A stretch of 64,000 bases of DNA from Streptomyces sp. NBC_00576 (GTDB taxonomy: Bacteria > Actinomycetota > Actinomycetes > Streptomycetales > Streptomycetaceae): contig NZ_CP107780.1 in NCBI RefSeq assembly GCF_036345175.1, positions 4,960,001 through 5,024,000 of the forward strand. Reading direction: 5' to 3'. Every line of letters starts with the position of its first letter. Positions within the stretch are counted from its first letter, which is position 1. Shown here in pieces: positions 35,407 to 43,955 of this stretch. A program made the position numbers and the translations under genes. The notes under the pieces were generated by a model, which was not told the DNA's origin, did not search any database, and worked only from the letters and a program-made list of their open reading frames with translations.

Positions 35407-36228
35407 GTGGCCGCCGCACCCTCGCAGCAGCGAGACGTCTCCGCCTGGCGCCCGCGCGTCCCGGGTGTCCTTGAGGTGTTCCACGCCCACTTCGTCGAGT
35501 ACGCCTACCCGATGCACGTACACGACTCCTGGACGCTGCTCATCGTCGACGACGGCGCCGTACGGTACGACCTCGACCGGCACGAGCGGGGCACCCCGCA
35601 CGACACGGTGACCCTGTTGCCGCCGCATGTGCCGCACAACGGGTCGCCCGCGACCCCGGACGGGTTCCGTAAGCGGGTGCTCTATCTCGACTCCACCCAT
35701 CTCGGCGACGAGTTGATCGGGGCCGCCGTCGACCGGCCCGATCTGCGTGATCCCCTGCTGCGGCTGCGCGTCGGGCAGTTGCACGGCGCGCTGGTGCGGG
35801 CCGGGGAGGAGTTCGAGGCCGCGAGCCGGCTGGCGCTCGTCGCGGAGCGGCTGCGTACGCGGTTACGGGCGGCGGACGTACCCCGTCCCGCGCGTGTTGA
35901 TCCGCCGCTCGCCCGGCAGTTGCGCGCGCTGCTCGACGAGCGGCTCGTCGACGGGATCACGCTCGACGAGGCCGCGCGGCTCGTGCACGCGCATCCCGCG
36001 CATCTCGTACGGGCGTTCAGCGCGGCCTTCGGGATGCCGCCGCACCGGTATCTGACGGCCCGTCGTGTCGAGCGCGCCCGGCGGCTGCTCCTCGACGGGC
36101 AGTCTCCCGGGGCGGTCGCCACGGCCACCGGGTTCTACGACCAGGCCCATCTCACGCGGCACTTCAAGCGCTTGGTGGGCGTGCCGCCCGGGCGGTACCG
36201 GCTCGGTCGCGACGTCAGTCGGTCGTAG
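35407..36228 (+). CDS. AraC-family regulator
   Basis: A 273-residue regulator, GTG 35407 (an upstream frame is also open). An N-terminal cupin sensor (HAHFVEYAYPMHVHDSWTLLIV and LLPPHVPHNG) is followed by two helix-turn-helix motifs: ITLDEAARLVHAHPAHLVRAF and ATATGFYDQAHLTRHFKRLVG. The effector is unknown. It is divergent from the DUF2000 gene and overlaps the end of ybjN by 14 nt tail to tail. Confidence 0.9.
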   Translation: MAAAPSQQRDVSAWRPRVPGVLEVFHAHFVEYAYPMHVHDSWTLLIVDDGAVRYDLDRHERGTPHDTVTLLPPHVPHNGSPATPDGFRKRVLYLDSTHLGDELIGAAVDRPDLRDPLLRLRVGQLHGALVRAGEEFEAASRLALVAERLRTRLRAADVPRPARVDPPLARQLRALLDERLVDGITLDEAARLVHAHPAHLVRAFSAAFGMPPHRYLTARRVERARRLLLDGQSPGAVATATGFYDQAHLTRHFKRLVGVPPGRYRLGRDVSRS

Positions 36229-36727
36229 CAGTCGTAGCCGTCGTTGGGCGCTGGGTCAGGTGGGCGAACGCGTCCAGGTTTCGGGTCGACTCGCCCCGGG
36301 ACACCCGCCAGGCGTACTCCTTGCGGATCGCCGACGCGAAACCCAGCTCCAGGAGGGTGTTGAAGCCACCGTCGGCCGCCTCCAGGACGGAGCCGAGGAG
36401 GCGGTCGATCTCCTCCGGGGTGATCGCCGACAGGGGCAGCTTGGACGTCACGTAGACGTCGCCCATGCGGTCCACCGCGTAACTCACGCCGTACAGCTTG
36501 AGGTTGCGTTCCAGGAGCCAGCGGTGGACCCCCACCTCGTTCTCGTCGGGGTGGCGGATCACGAAGGCGTTGAGTGAGAGGGAGTGCTTGCCCACGAGGA
36601 GCGAAACCGTCGTCGAGAGTTTGCGGGTGCCCGGGAGTTTTACGACGTAGTTGCCGGGCTTCGGGCTCTCCCAGTCCAGGTCGGCCTCGGTGAGGACCTG
36701 CTCGATGATCGACGCCGAATCAGCCAT
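36215..36727 (-). CDS. YbjN domain-containing protein
   Basis: A 170-residue YbjN-like protein, with chaperone-like fold and conserved features GNYVVKLPGTRKLSTTVSLLVGKHSLSLNAFVIR, then the RNLKLYGVSYAVDRMGDVYVTSKLP segment. Such proteins associate with type III secretion-chaperone folds but in actinobacteria are housekeeping proteins of unknown role. Its ATG overlaps the mshA stop by 8 nt, so it is coupled to mshA. This mshA-ybjN order is widespread in actinobacteria. Confidence 0.86.
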   Translation of the reverse strand: MADSASIIEQVLTEADLDWESPKPGNYVVKLPGTRKLSTTVSLLVGKHSLSLNAFVIRHPDENEVGVHRWLLERNLKLYGVSYAVDRMGDVYVTSKLPLSAITPEEIDRLLGSVLEAADGGFNTLLELGFASAIRKEYAWRVSRGESTRNLDAFAHLTQRPTTATTATTD

Positions 36728-38024
36728 GCAGCGAGCGTACGCGACGCCTGTGGGCCTGCATCGCGGCCGTGTAGACGTCCCCCGTGGCGGCGGCCGAGGC
36801 GTCCCAGCCGAAGCGCCGGGCGTGCTGGGCCGCCGTCGCGCCCATCCGGGCGGTCAGGGTGTCGTTGTCGGCGAAATCGCGCAGCACGCGCGCGTAGGCG
36901 GCCGGATCGTGGCCCTGTACGAGGAATCCCGTACGTCCTTCGTCGACGGCCACCGGGAGGCCGCCGACCGCCGCCGCCAGCACCGGCGTGCCCGCCGCCT
37001 GCGCCTCTATGGCGACCAGGCCGAACGATTCGCTGTACGACGGCATGACCAGGACGGAGGCCGCCCGGAACCAGTCCGCCAGCTGGTCCTGGCCGACGGG
37101 CGGGCGGAACCGTACGACGTCGGCGATGCCCAGGCGGGCGGCGAGCTTCTGCAGGCCTTCCGGCTTGGCCAGGCCGCTGCCGCTGGGGCCGCCGACTATC
37201 GGGACGACGATGTTGGCGCGCAGCTCGGGGCGCTCGTCCAGGAGGACGGCGACCGCGCGGAGCAGTACGTCGGGGGCTTTCAGGGGCTGGATTCGGCCCG
37301 CGAAGAGGGGGATCAGGGCGTCCTGCGGGAGGCCCAGGCGGGCGCGGGCGGCGGCGCGGCCGTCGGCCGGGGAGAAGCGGTCGAGGTTGACGCCCGGGTG
37401 GACGACGGCGACCTTGCCGGGGTCGGCGTCGTAGTGCCGTACGAGTTCGTCGGCCTCTTCGGAGGTGTTGGCGATGAGACGGTCGGCGGCGGCCACGACC
37501 TGCATCTCGCCGATCACGCGGGCGGCCGGTTCGGGGTTGTCGCCCGCGGCCAGGGCGGCGTTCTTGACCTTGGCCATGGTGTGCATGGCGTGCACCAGAG
37601 GGGTGCCCCAGCGCTGGGCGGCGAGCCAGCCGACGTGGCCGGAGAGCCAGTAGTGCGAGTGCACGAGGTCGTAGTGGCCGGGGCGGTGGCCGGCCCAGGC
37701 CTGCATGACGCCGTGGGTGAAGGCGCACAGCTGGGCCGGCAGGTCCTCCTTGGGGAGGCCCTCGTAGGGGCCCGCGTCGATGTGGCGCACGAGGACGCCG
37801 GGGGCCAGCTCGACGGACGGGGGAAGGGCGGCCGTGGTGGCCCGGGTGAAGATCTCGACCTCGATGTTGATCGCGGCGAGGCGCTGCGCGAGCTCGACGA
37901 TGTACACGTTCATACCGCCGGCGTCGCCCGTGCCGGGCTGGTGGAGGGGTGAGGTGTGCACGGAGAGCATGGCTACCCGGCGGGGCCTGCGGCGGCGGCC
38001 CAGCAGGCCGATGTACTGGCTCAC
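36720..38024 (-). CDS. mshA: D-inositol-3-phosphate glycosyltransferase (mycothiol)
   Basis: A 434-residue GT4 enzyme that joins UDP-GlcNAc to inositol-3-phosphate, first step of mycothiol synthesis, the main thiol buffer of actinobacteria. GTG 38024 is chosen (VSQYIGLLGRRRRPRRVAMLSVHTSPLHQPGTGDAGGMNVY); the longer frame to 38120 is not family-like. The donor site SESFGLVAIEAQAAGTPV and glycine-rich acceptor site GTGDAGGMNVY are present. It is followed by ybjN in the same transcript, and is divergent from a methyltransferase. Confidence 0.94.
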   Translation of the reverse strand: MSQYIGLLGRRRRPRRVAMLSVHTSPLHQPGTGDAGGMNVYIVELAQRLAAINIEVEIFTRATTAALPPSVELAPGVLVRHIDAGPYEGLPKEDLPAQLCAFTHGVMQAWAGHRPGHYDLVHSHYWLSGHVGWLAAQRWGTPLVHAMHTMAKVKNAALAAGDNPEPAARVIGEMQVVAAADRLIANTSEEADELVRHYDADPGKVAVVHPGVNLDRFSPADGRAAARARLGLPQDALIPLFAGRIQPLKAPDVLLRAVAVLLDERPELRANIVVPIVGGPSGSGLAKPEGLQKLAARLGIADVVRFRPPVGQDQLADWFRAASVLVMPSYSESFGLVAIEAQAAGTPVLAAAVGGLPVAVDEGRTGFLVQGHDPAAYARVLRDFADNDTLTARMGATAAQHARRFGWDASAAATGDVYTAAMQAHRRRVRSLHG

Positions 38025-38192
38025 GTGGCGTTCCTCCTTCTCGGTCCCGGCTGTTGTTGCTCTGCGCGGTTCGCCCTTCGCACAGCTCCGAAGGGTCAAC
38101 GCCAGGAGGAGGCGACCCATTTCCTCTTTGCGAAATCATTACCGTTTTCCGCTCAACCGTTCGATAATGCGCCGCCCCTTACCCTCGTACCC

Positions 38193-39008
38193 ATGGCTCC
38201 CCGCGCATCGACGACCCGCCCGCTGGGAACGGTGACGCGCGGGACGACCAACCCCAATCGGCTGCGCCGCATGGACCGCTGGATCGCGGCCACGCACGGC
38301 GCCGCGCTGCGCCGCGCCCCCTCCCCCGTCGCGGTGGACCTCGGGTACGGCGCCGCGCCCTGGACGGCCGTCGAGCTGCTCGCGCGGCTGCGTACCGTGG
38401 CGCCACGCGCGCGCGTGGTGGGCGTCGAGATCGAACCGGCCCGGGTCGCGGCGGCGAAACCGTACGAGCACGAGGGGCTCGTCTTCCGGCACGGCGGGTT
38501 CGAGATCCCGGTGCCGGAGCGGCCGGCGCTCATCCGCGCGGCGAACGTGCTGCGGCAGTACGAGGAGGCCGAGGTCGCCGGGGTCTGGGCACGCCTGTGC
38601 GCTCGGCTTGCGCCGGTCACGGACATCCCCGGGGGCGGGCTGCTCGTCGAGGGGACGTGCGACGAGATCGGGCGCCGGCACGTGTGGGTCGCCCTCGGGC
38701 CCGAGGGGCCGCGCACGGTCACCTTCGCGGCCCGGCTCGGCTCCCTGGACCGCCCCTCCGACCTCGCCGAGCGCCTCCCGAAGGCCCTCATCCACCGGAA
38801 CGTTCCCGGCGAACCGGTGCACGCCTTCCTGCGCGACTTCGACCGCGCCTGGGCCGCCGCGGCGCCCTACGCCTCGTACGGGGCCCGCCAGCGCTGGATC
38901 CGGGCGGTGCGGGACCTGACGGCGGACTGGCCGGTGACGGACGGGGCGGCGCGCTGGCGGCAGGGGGAAGTGACCGTGGCGTGGGGGGCGTTGGCGCCTC
39001 GGGGCTGA
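38193..39008 (+). CDS. Class I SAM-dependent methyltransferase
   Basis: A 271-residue protein with motif I VDLGYGAAPWTAVELL near residue 50 (substituting the usual DxGxGxG), followed by VVGVEIEPARVAAA (motif II) and a Rossmann-like layout. The C-terminal half has WRQGEVTVAW. The substrate is not known. ATG 38193 avoids a frame that overlaps the mshA promoter. Confidence 0.8.
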   Translation: MAPRASTTRPLGTVTRGTTNPNRLRRMDRWIAATHGAALRRAPSPVAVDLGYGAAPWTAVELLARLRTVAPRARVVGVEIEPARVAAAKPYEHEGLVFRHGGFEIPVPERPALIRAANVLRQYEEAEVAGVWARLCARLAPVTDIPGGGLLVEGTCDEIGRRHVWVALGPEGPRTVTFAARLGSLDRPSDLAERLPKALIHRNVPGEPVHAFLRDFDRAWAAAAPYASYGARQRWIRAVRDLTADWPVTDGAARWRQGEVTVAWGALAPRG

Positions 39009-39235
39009 CTTGCCGGCACCCCCCTGTTTCCAGGTGCCTCAAATTGCCCACAGGTCGCGGGCAACGATCTCCGTGCGCCGTTCGTCACACATGCCGGGGA
39101 CATGCTGGGGACTTGGGGAGGGCAGGCACCTTGCGGGAGGCCTGTTGCTTTCTGCGGTGACATGGCACCATCCCCCAGGCGTCCGTAAGTTACTGACGGT
39201 TAATCAAATGGGCGAAATATGCGGGGGTGCGGGAA

Positions 39236-40327
39236 ATGGGAGCCGGCAAGCGGAGTCTGGTCGCGGCAGCCGTGGGACTGGTCTGCGCGATCACCGTCCT
39301 CGGCGGAGCGGGCACCGCGTTCGCGAGCCCCGCCCCGACGCCGACCCCAACACCCACGCCCACGCCAACTCCGCGTGTGACGCTGCCGCCGAACAAGGAC
39401 CTGGAAGCCGTACGCAAGAGGCTGGAGAAGCTCTACCACGACGCGGCGGTCGCCACGGACGCGTACAACGCGGCGGAGGAGCAGGCCGAGCGGCAGTCCG
39501 CCGAGATCGTCGAGCTGGCCCGGGAGATCGTCAAGGGGCAGGAACGGCTTGCCGAGTTGAAGGACCGCGCAGGTGCCGCGGCCCGAGCCCAGTACCGCTC
39601 GGGAGGCCTGCCGCCGGAGGCGCGGCTGTGGCTCAGTGACGATCCGCAGGCGTGGCTGGAGGGCGTCAGCCGGGTCCGGCAGGGACAGAAGGCGACCACG
39701 GGCCTGCTCGCCGAAATGACGCGCACCCAGCAGGACTTGGAGCTGTACGCGCAGGACGCCTCGGCCCAGTGGACGAAGCTGGAGACGAGCCGGAAGGCCA
39801 AGGCCGCCGCACAGACGAAGATCAAGCAGCAGGTCGCGGCGGCCGAGAAGCTGGAGTCCCAGCTGGAGAAGAAGGAGAAGGAGCGCCTCGCGGAGCTGGA
39901 GCGCGAGGCCGCCTCCAAGGCGCAGACGTCCTGGCTCAGCTCCGGCATCCTCGGCGACATCGACGGCAAGGCGACGGCGCAGGGCAAGAAGGCCGTGGAG
40001 TTCGCGACGGCGCAGATGGGCAAGCGGTACGAGTGGGGCGCCGAAGGCCCGGACACGTTCGACTGCTCGGGCATCACACAGGCGGCCTGGGCGGCAGCCG
40101 GGGTCGCCATCCCGCGCACCTCGCAGCAGCAGTGGGCGCAGCTTCCGCACGTCGACGTCAAGGACATGCGTCCCGGTGACCTGATCGTCTACTTCGACGA
40201 CGCGAGTCACATCGCGATGTACGTGGGCGACGGCGCCATGGTGCACGCCCCGCGGCCCGGGCGGACGGTGACGATCGCGGGGGCGGGGTCGATGCCGATA
40301 CTCGGGGTGGTGCGGCCGGGTGCGTGA
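39236..40327 (+). CDS. Secreted NlpC/P60 peptidoglycan hydrolase
   Basis: A protein of 363 residues from ATG 39236 (GTG 39227 would add three). A signal peptide ends at AFA near residue 31, followed by a Pro-Thr repeat (PTPTPTPTPTPT) and a coiled coil of ~180 residues (heptad-like, with KDLEAVRKRLEKLYHDAAVAT and EKKEKERLAELEREA). The NlpC/P60 domain (residues ~255-363) carries Cys in FDCSGITQAAW, His in ASHIAMYVGDG and a third polar residue in VHAP, the Cys-His-His type triad. It cleaves gamma-D-Glu-DAP-type links of the wall. This coiled-coil plus NlpC layout is common to RipA/cwlO-type enzymes. Confidence 0.93.
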   Translation: MGAGKRSLVAAAVGLVCAITVLGGAGTAFASPAPTPTPTPTPTPTPRVTLPPNKDLEAVRKRLEKLYHDAAVATDAYNAAEEQAERQSAEIVELAREIVKGQERLAELKDRAGAAARAQYRSGGLPPEARLWLSDDPQAWLEGVSRVRQGQKATTGLLAEMTRTQQDLELYAQDASAQWTKLETSRKAKAAAQTKIKQQVAAAEKLESQLEKKEKERLAELEREAASKAQTSWLSSGILGDIDGKATAQGKKAVEFATAQMGKRYEWGAEGPDTFDCSGITQAAWAAAGVAIPRTSQQQWAQLPHVDVKDMRPGDLIVYFDDASHIAMYVGDGAMVHAPRPGRTVTIAGAGSMPILGVVRPGA

Positions 40328-40678
40328 GCCGGGTGTGTGAACCCGGGTGCATGGACCCGGGGTCGGCCTGCGGCAACTCGCCGAATACGGCACCTTTTGC
40401 GCCATCCGGAACATTCCACCCGCCGCGTGACCCGCCCCACGTGACCCACCGCACCCACCGGCGCCGCCCGCCCCTCTGGTGGACGTGACATTCGTCATCT
40501 CCGGGCGGGCAACCCTGTGCCCAAGTGCGTTACGGAACAAGGCATGTGACACCGTCGCCACCCTGTGGACGCACCGCCAACCATTCCGCTGCGGGCCCGT
40601 CAACCGCTATGGTCCCGGTCGGTGGATCGAGACCCCTCGCCCATCGTGCCCTCGGGGGGAGGGAAGGAACCCACGACG
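40328..40678. other. Intergenic region, NlpC gene to PP2C gene
   Basis: 351 nt without a gene I can support. It probably holds the phosphatase promoter. I see no hairpin with a T tract. Confidence 0.35.
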
Positions 40679-42115
40679 ATGCCCGTACCCATACCGCGGC
40701 AGAGAGCGATCCCGGCCGCGGAAAACGGTCAGGCGCCGACCCCGGCCGTGCCCGGAGGGACCTCGACAGGCACCCCCGGCCCCAGCGGACCGGGCGGCGA
40801 ATCGGCTCCGCGCAAGCAGGCGACGACCGGCATGGACGCCGCTGACTCCGTCGCCAACGCCAACGCCGCCCCCTCCGGCACGGCCCCAGGCACACATCTG
40901 ACCCTGCTGCTGATCCAGGACGACCCGGGCGGCTCGCCGGTCGTGCCCGAACTCCTCGACGCCGCGGGCAAACCGATCCGTGTCCGTACGGCCCGCAACC
41001 TCACCGAGGCCGAGCGGCTGCTCACCGACGACGTCCACTGCATCCTCCTGGACCTCGCGCTGCCCGCACCCCACCACGCCGAGGACGGGAACGACGACGA
41101 GCTGGCGGTGCTCAAGCACGTACTGCGGCTCGCGCCCCGGCACGCCGTCCTCGCGCTCACCGCCTCCGGCGACGCCGCGCGCGGCTCGGAAGCGGTGCGC
41201 GTCGGCGCCCAGGACTACCTCTTCCGCGATGAGCTGGACGGCCGGCTGCTGAGCCGCGCGATCCGCTACGCGGTGGAGCGCAAACGCTCCGACAAGGCCG
41301 AACGCCGGCTCACCGAGTCCCGGCTGCGGGCCCAGGAGAACGCCCGGCTGGAACGCGGCCTGCTCCCCACCCCGCTCCTCGACGGCTCCTCGCTGCGCTT
41401 CGCCGCCCGCTACCGCCCCGGCCGCTCACGCGCGCTGCTCGGCGGCGACTTCTACGACACGGTCCGTACGCCCGACGGCACCGTCCACGCGATGATCGGC
41501 GACGTGTGCGGGCACGGCCCCGACGAGGCGGCGCTCGGCGTGGAGCTGCGCATCGCGTGGCGCGCGCTGACCCTGGCGGGGCTGTGCGGCGACGCGCTGC
41601 TGGGCACGCTTCAGCAGGTCCTCGAACACGAACGTGAGAGCGACGAGATCTTCGCGACGCTCTGCACGGTCGACATCGCGCCGGACGGCCGCAGCGCGGG
41701 CCTGTGCCTGGCCGGCCACCCGTCCCCGCTGCTGGTCCGCCCGGCGCCCGCACTCGCCGGACTCGCCGCACTCACCGGACTCTCCGACTCCCCGGTCATC
41801 GCGGAACTGCTGCCGTACGACAACAACGGCCCGGCGCTGGGACTGCTGCCGGGTGCCCGCTGGCCTCGTACGCAGGTGCAGCTGGGGGCCGAGTGGACGC
41901 TGATGCTCTACACGGACGGTCTGATCGAGGGCCATATCGGCGCGGGCCGGGAACGGCTCGGCCAGGACGGCATGGTGGCGATGATCCGCCGCCAGCTGGC
42001 GCAGGGCCTGCGCGGCGAGAAACTGCTGCGCGCGGCCGTGAGCGAGGTGCGCGAGCTGAACGGCGGGGAGCTGACGGACGACCTGGCGGTACTGCTGCTG
42101 GACCGCGGGGCGTAG
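40679..42115 (+). CDS. Receiver-PP2C (SpoIIE-type) phosphatase, RsbU-like
   Basis: A 478-residue protein from ATG 40679. A low-complexity N-terminus leads to a receiver domain (residues ~75-185) with LLIQDD acidic residues, phosphoacceptor Asp in CILLDLALP and ALTASGD, ending at VERKRSDKAERR. A linker coiled coil leads to a PP2C/SpoIIE phosphatase with the metal Asp residues GGDFYD, GDVCGHG and LYTDGLIEG, and DDLAVLLL. Such proteins act on anti-sigma or anti-anti-sigma partners; those partners are not encoded here. The receiver lacks an obvious second acidic triad partner, so phosphorylation needs testing. Confidence 0.9.
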   Translation: MPVPIPRQRAIPAAENGQAPTPAVPGGTSTGTPGPSGPGGESAPRKQATTGMDAADSVANANAAPSGTAPGTHLTLLLIQDDPGGSPVVPELLDAAGKPIRVRTARNLTEAERLLTDDVHCILLDLALPAPHHAEDGNDDELAVLKHVLRLAPRHAVLALTASGDAARGSEAVRVGAQDYLFRDELDGRLLSRAIRYAVERKRSDKAERRLTESRLRAQENARLERGLLPTPLLDGSSLRFAARYRPGRSRALLGGDFYDTVRTPDGTVHAMIGDVCGHGPDEAALGVELRIAWRALTLAGLCGDALLGTLQQVLEHERESDEIFATLCTVDIAPDGRSAGLCLAGHPSPLLVRPAPALAGLAALTGLSDSPVIAELLPYDNNGPALGLLPGARWPRTQVQLGAEWTLMLYTDGLIEGHIGAGRERLGQDGMVAMIRRQLAQGLRGEKLLRAAVSEVRELNGGELTDDLAVLLLDRGA

Positions 42116-42139
42116 ACCGCGGGAAGAGCAGTCAGGGGG

Positions 42140-42496
42140 TCAGCGACCGCCGTTGTAGGGCCCGTACGGACCGTCGCTGCTGGAGCCGCCGCCTCTGCGG
42201 CTGCGGCCACCGCCCGGGAGACCGCGCAGTGCCGGTCGTACGTCGACCACGTACACGATCGTCGCGATGAGGCCGGCGATCGGCAGGAACGACAGGATCC
42301 CGAAGATCAGGCTCACCACGAAGGCGATCCCGAGGATGATCAGCCAGAAGGGCTTGGTCTGCTTGCCGGCGGCGCGATAGGCGTCCTCACGGCGCACAGC
42401 GGCGTCCAAGAGCGCGAAGCCGCTGAAAAGGGTAAAGGCCATGCTCAGCAGCCCCATGAACCCAACGAATCCCTGCATCAGCACTACGTCCACCAC
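42140..42496 (-). CDS. DUF2516 family membrane protein
   Basis: A 118-residue protein with two or three hydrophobic helices: near 9-30, 50-70 and ~70-82. The KQTKPFWLIILGIAF segment between helices and VYVVDVRPALRG near the end are DUF2516 hallmarks. The C-terminal 35 residues are Gly/Arg/Ser-rich. GTG 42496 is taken; ATG at 42479 is an alternative 6 codons in. The function is unknown. It is next to the HBHA-like gene, as in other Streptomyces. Confidence 0.82.
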   Translation of the reverse strand: MVDVVLMQGFVGFMGLLSMAFTLFSGFALLDAAVRREDAYRAAGKQTKPFWLIILGIAFVVSLIFGILSFLPIAGLIATIVYVVDVRPALRGLPGGGRSRRGGGSSSDGPYGPYNGGR

Positions 42497-42662
42497 CAGA
42501 CTCGGTTGGTCCCTACGCGGTCACCGTACCCGCAACCGCGAAACGGATACTCCAAGAACGGGCCGGGCTCTCATGGAGTGCCCGGCCCGTCCCCGTACAA
42601 GCCCCCTAGTGGAAGCCCCGTACAAACTGTTCTAACTGTTCTGACTGTTCAAACTTTTTCGC

Positions 42663-43319
42663 CTACTTGGCGGGCGGAGTCGTCTTCTTGGCGACGGGCT
42701 TGCGGGCCGGGGCCTTCTTGGCGGCGGGCTTCCTGGCCGGCGCGGGCTCGGCCTTCGCCTCGGTCGCCTTGACCTCGACCGGCTCAGCCTTCGGCTCGGC
42801 CTTCGGCTCTACGGCGATGGCCAGTTCCTCGATCTCCTCGGCGGCCTCGCCACGCCAGGTCTTCACGGCCTGCTCGCCGTGCTCGGCGACCTTCTCGTAC
42901 GTCTCGCGCGCCTTCACGGCGTACTCGGCGGCGACGCCGACACCGCGCAGAGCGAGGTCCTGGGCGCTCTCGCCGAGCTTCTTCAGGTCGGCGTCGATGG
43001 TGGAGCCGAGCTTCTTGAAGTCGCCGTCCAGCGTGCTGATGAACTCGCCGACCTTGGTCTGGATGGTCTCCTGTGCCTCCTTGGCACGGGTGGCGGCCTT
43101 CTCCTGCGCCTCCTTGGCGCGAGCGGCGGCCTTCTCCTGAACCGCCTTCGGGTCGGTGCCGCGTACGGCCTCGATCCGGGCCGGCGCCTCGGCGCGCAGC
43201 TGCTCGACCAGGCCGGGCACCTTCTTGGCCTGCTGAAGGGCGAGGTCGGCGGTGCCGGCGGCGAAGTAGAACGGCGTGGGGTCGCTGAGGGTCTTGCGCA
43301 GGTCTTCGGTGATGGCCAT
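42663..43319 (-). CDS. HBHA-like Ala/Lys-rich protein
   Basis: A 218-residue protein. Residues 1-150 are alpha-helical and rich in Ala/Glu/Lys, with KEAQEKAATRAKEAQ-type repeats, and start like heparin-binding hemagglutinins of mycobacteria (DLRKTLSDPTPFYFAAGTADLA). The tail is a Lys-Pro-Ala repeat (RKPAAKKAPARKPVAKK). In mycobacteria this fold mediates heparin and adhesin binding; in Streptomyces it may bind membranes or DNA and its role is open. It is next to DUF2516 and an XRE regulator. Confidence 0.85.
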   Translation of the reverse strand: MAITEDLRKTLSDPTPFYFAAGTADLALQQAKKVPGLVEQLRAEAPARIEAVRGTDPKAVQEKAAARAKEAQEKAATRAKEAQETIQTKVGEFISTLDGDFKKLGSTIDADLKKLGESAQDLALRGVGVAAEYAVKARETYEKVAEHGEQAVKTWRGEAAEEIEELAIAVEPKAEPKAEPVEVKATEAKAEPAPARKPAAKKAPARKPVAKKTTPPAK

Positions 43320-43393
43320 GGTGATGGTCCTCCCGGGTTGCTTCGAACTGAGGGTTTTGGGTTGCCGCGTACGTCAGGCTGGTCTGGCTTGCA

Positions 43394-43873
43394 TCAACTG
43401 GCCGTCTGGTGCGGGTCGGCGTCGCTGCCGGTGCCTATGTCTGTGCGCGGAACGTCCGGCACGGGGACGTCCGTTGAGACTGGGGCGCCGTCCGGATCGG
43501 CCGGCTCGGCAGTCTCCGCGATCTCGAACCCGTTCTCCTTGCGGAAGGACTCGTAGATCTGCAGAAGCACCTGCTTCTGCCGTTCGCCGAGCGTGGGATC
43601 GGCGAGGATGACGGCGCGCGTCTCCACGTCGTCCCGATCGCGCTCGGCGTCGAGGATGCCGGCCCGCACGTACAACGTCTCCGCGGAGATCCGCAGCGCC
43701 TTGGCGACCTGCTGCAACACCTCCGCGCTCGGCTTGCGCAGCCCGCGCTCGATCTGGCTCAGATAGGGATTGGACACCCCGGCGGCCTCGGCGAGCTGCC
43801 TGAGGGACAGCTGCGCGGTGCGCCGCTGTTCGCGCAGGTACTCACCAAGATTGCCGACGTTGAGCGATGCCAT
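43394..43873 (-). CDS. XRE-family helix-turn-helix regulator
   Basis: A 159-residue protein from ATG 43873 (an in-frame start 18 nt upstream is less likely). The Cro/C1-type HTH occupies residues 7-67 (LGEYLREQRRTAQLSLRQLAEAAGVSNPYLSQIERGLRKPS). The second half, with KQVLLQIYESFRKEN, is probably a dimer region; the last 35 residues are disordered. It is the first gene of the set on the minus strand ahead of HBHA, and may control it. Confidence 0.88.
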   Translation of the reverse strand: MASLNVGNLGEYLREQRRTAQLSLRQLAEAAGVSNPYLSQIERGLRKPSAEVLQQVAKALRISAETLYVRAGILDAERDRDDVETRAVILADPTLGERQKQVLLQIYESFRKENGFEIAETAEPADPDGAPVSTDVPVPDVPRTDIGTGSDADPHQTAS

Positions 43874-43955
43874 GTCTCTACTGTGCCGCACCGTTGCTAA
43901 CTATTGCAAGCGTCTGCTTGCAATAGTGCGCTACGCCACTGCCGTACCCGCGCGC

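Noticed and set aside
39009..39235. c-di-AMP (ydaO-type) riboswitch before the NlpC/P60 gene
   Set aside because: Such hydrolases often carry one in actinobacteria, but I do not find the conserved core sequences in these 227 nt.
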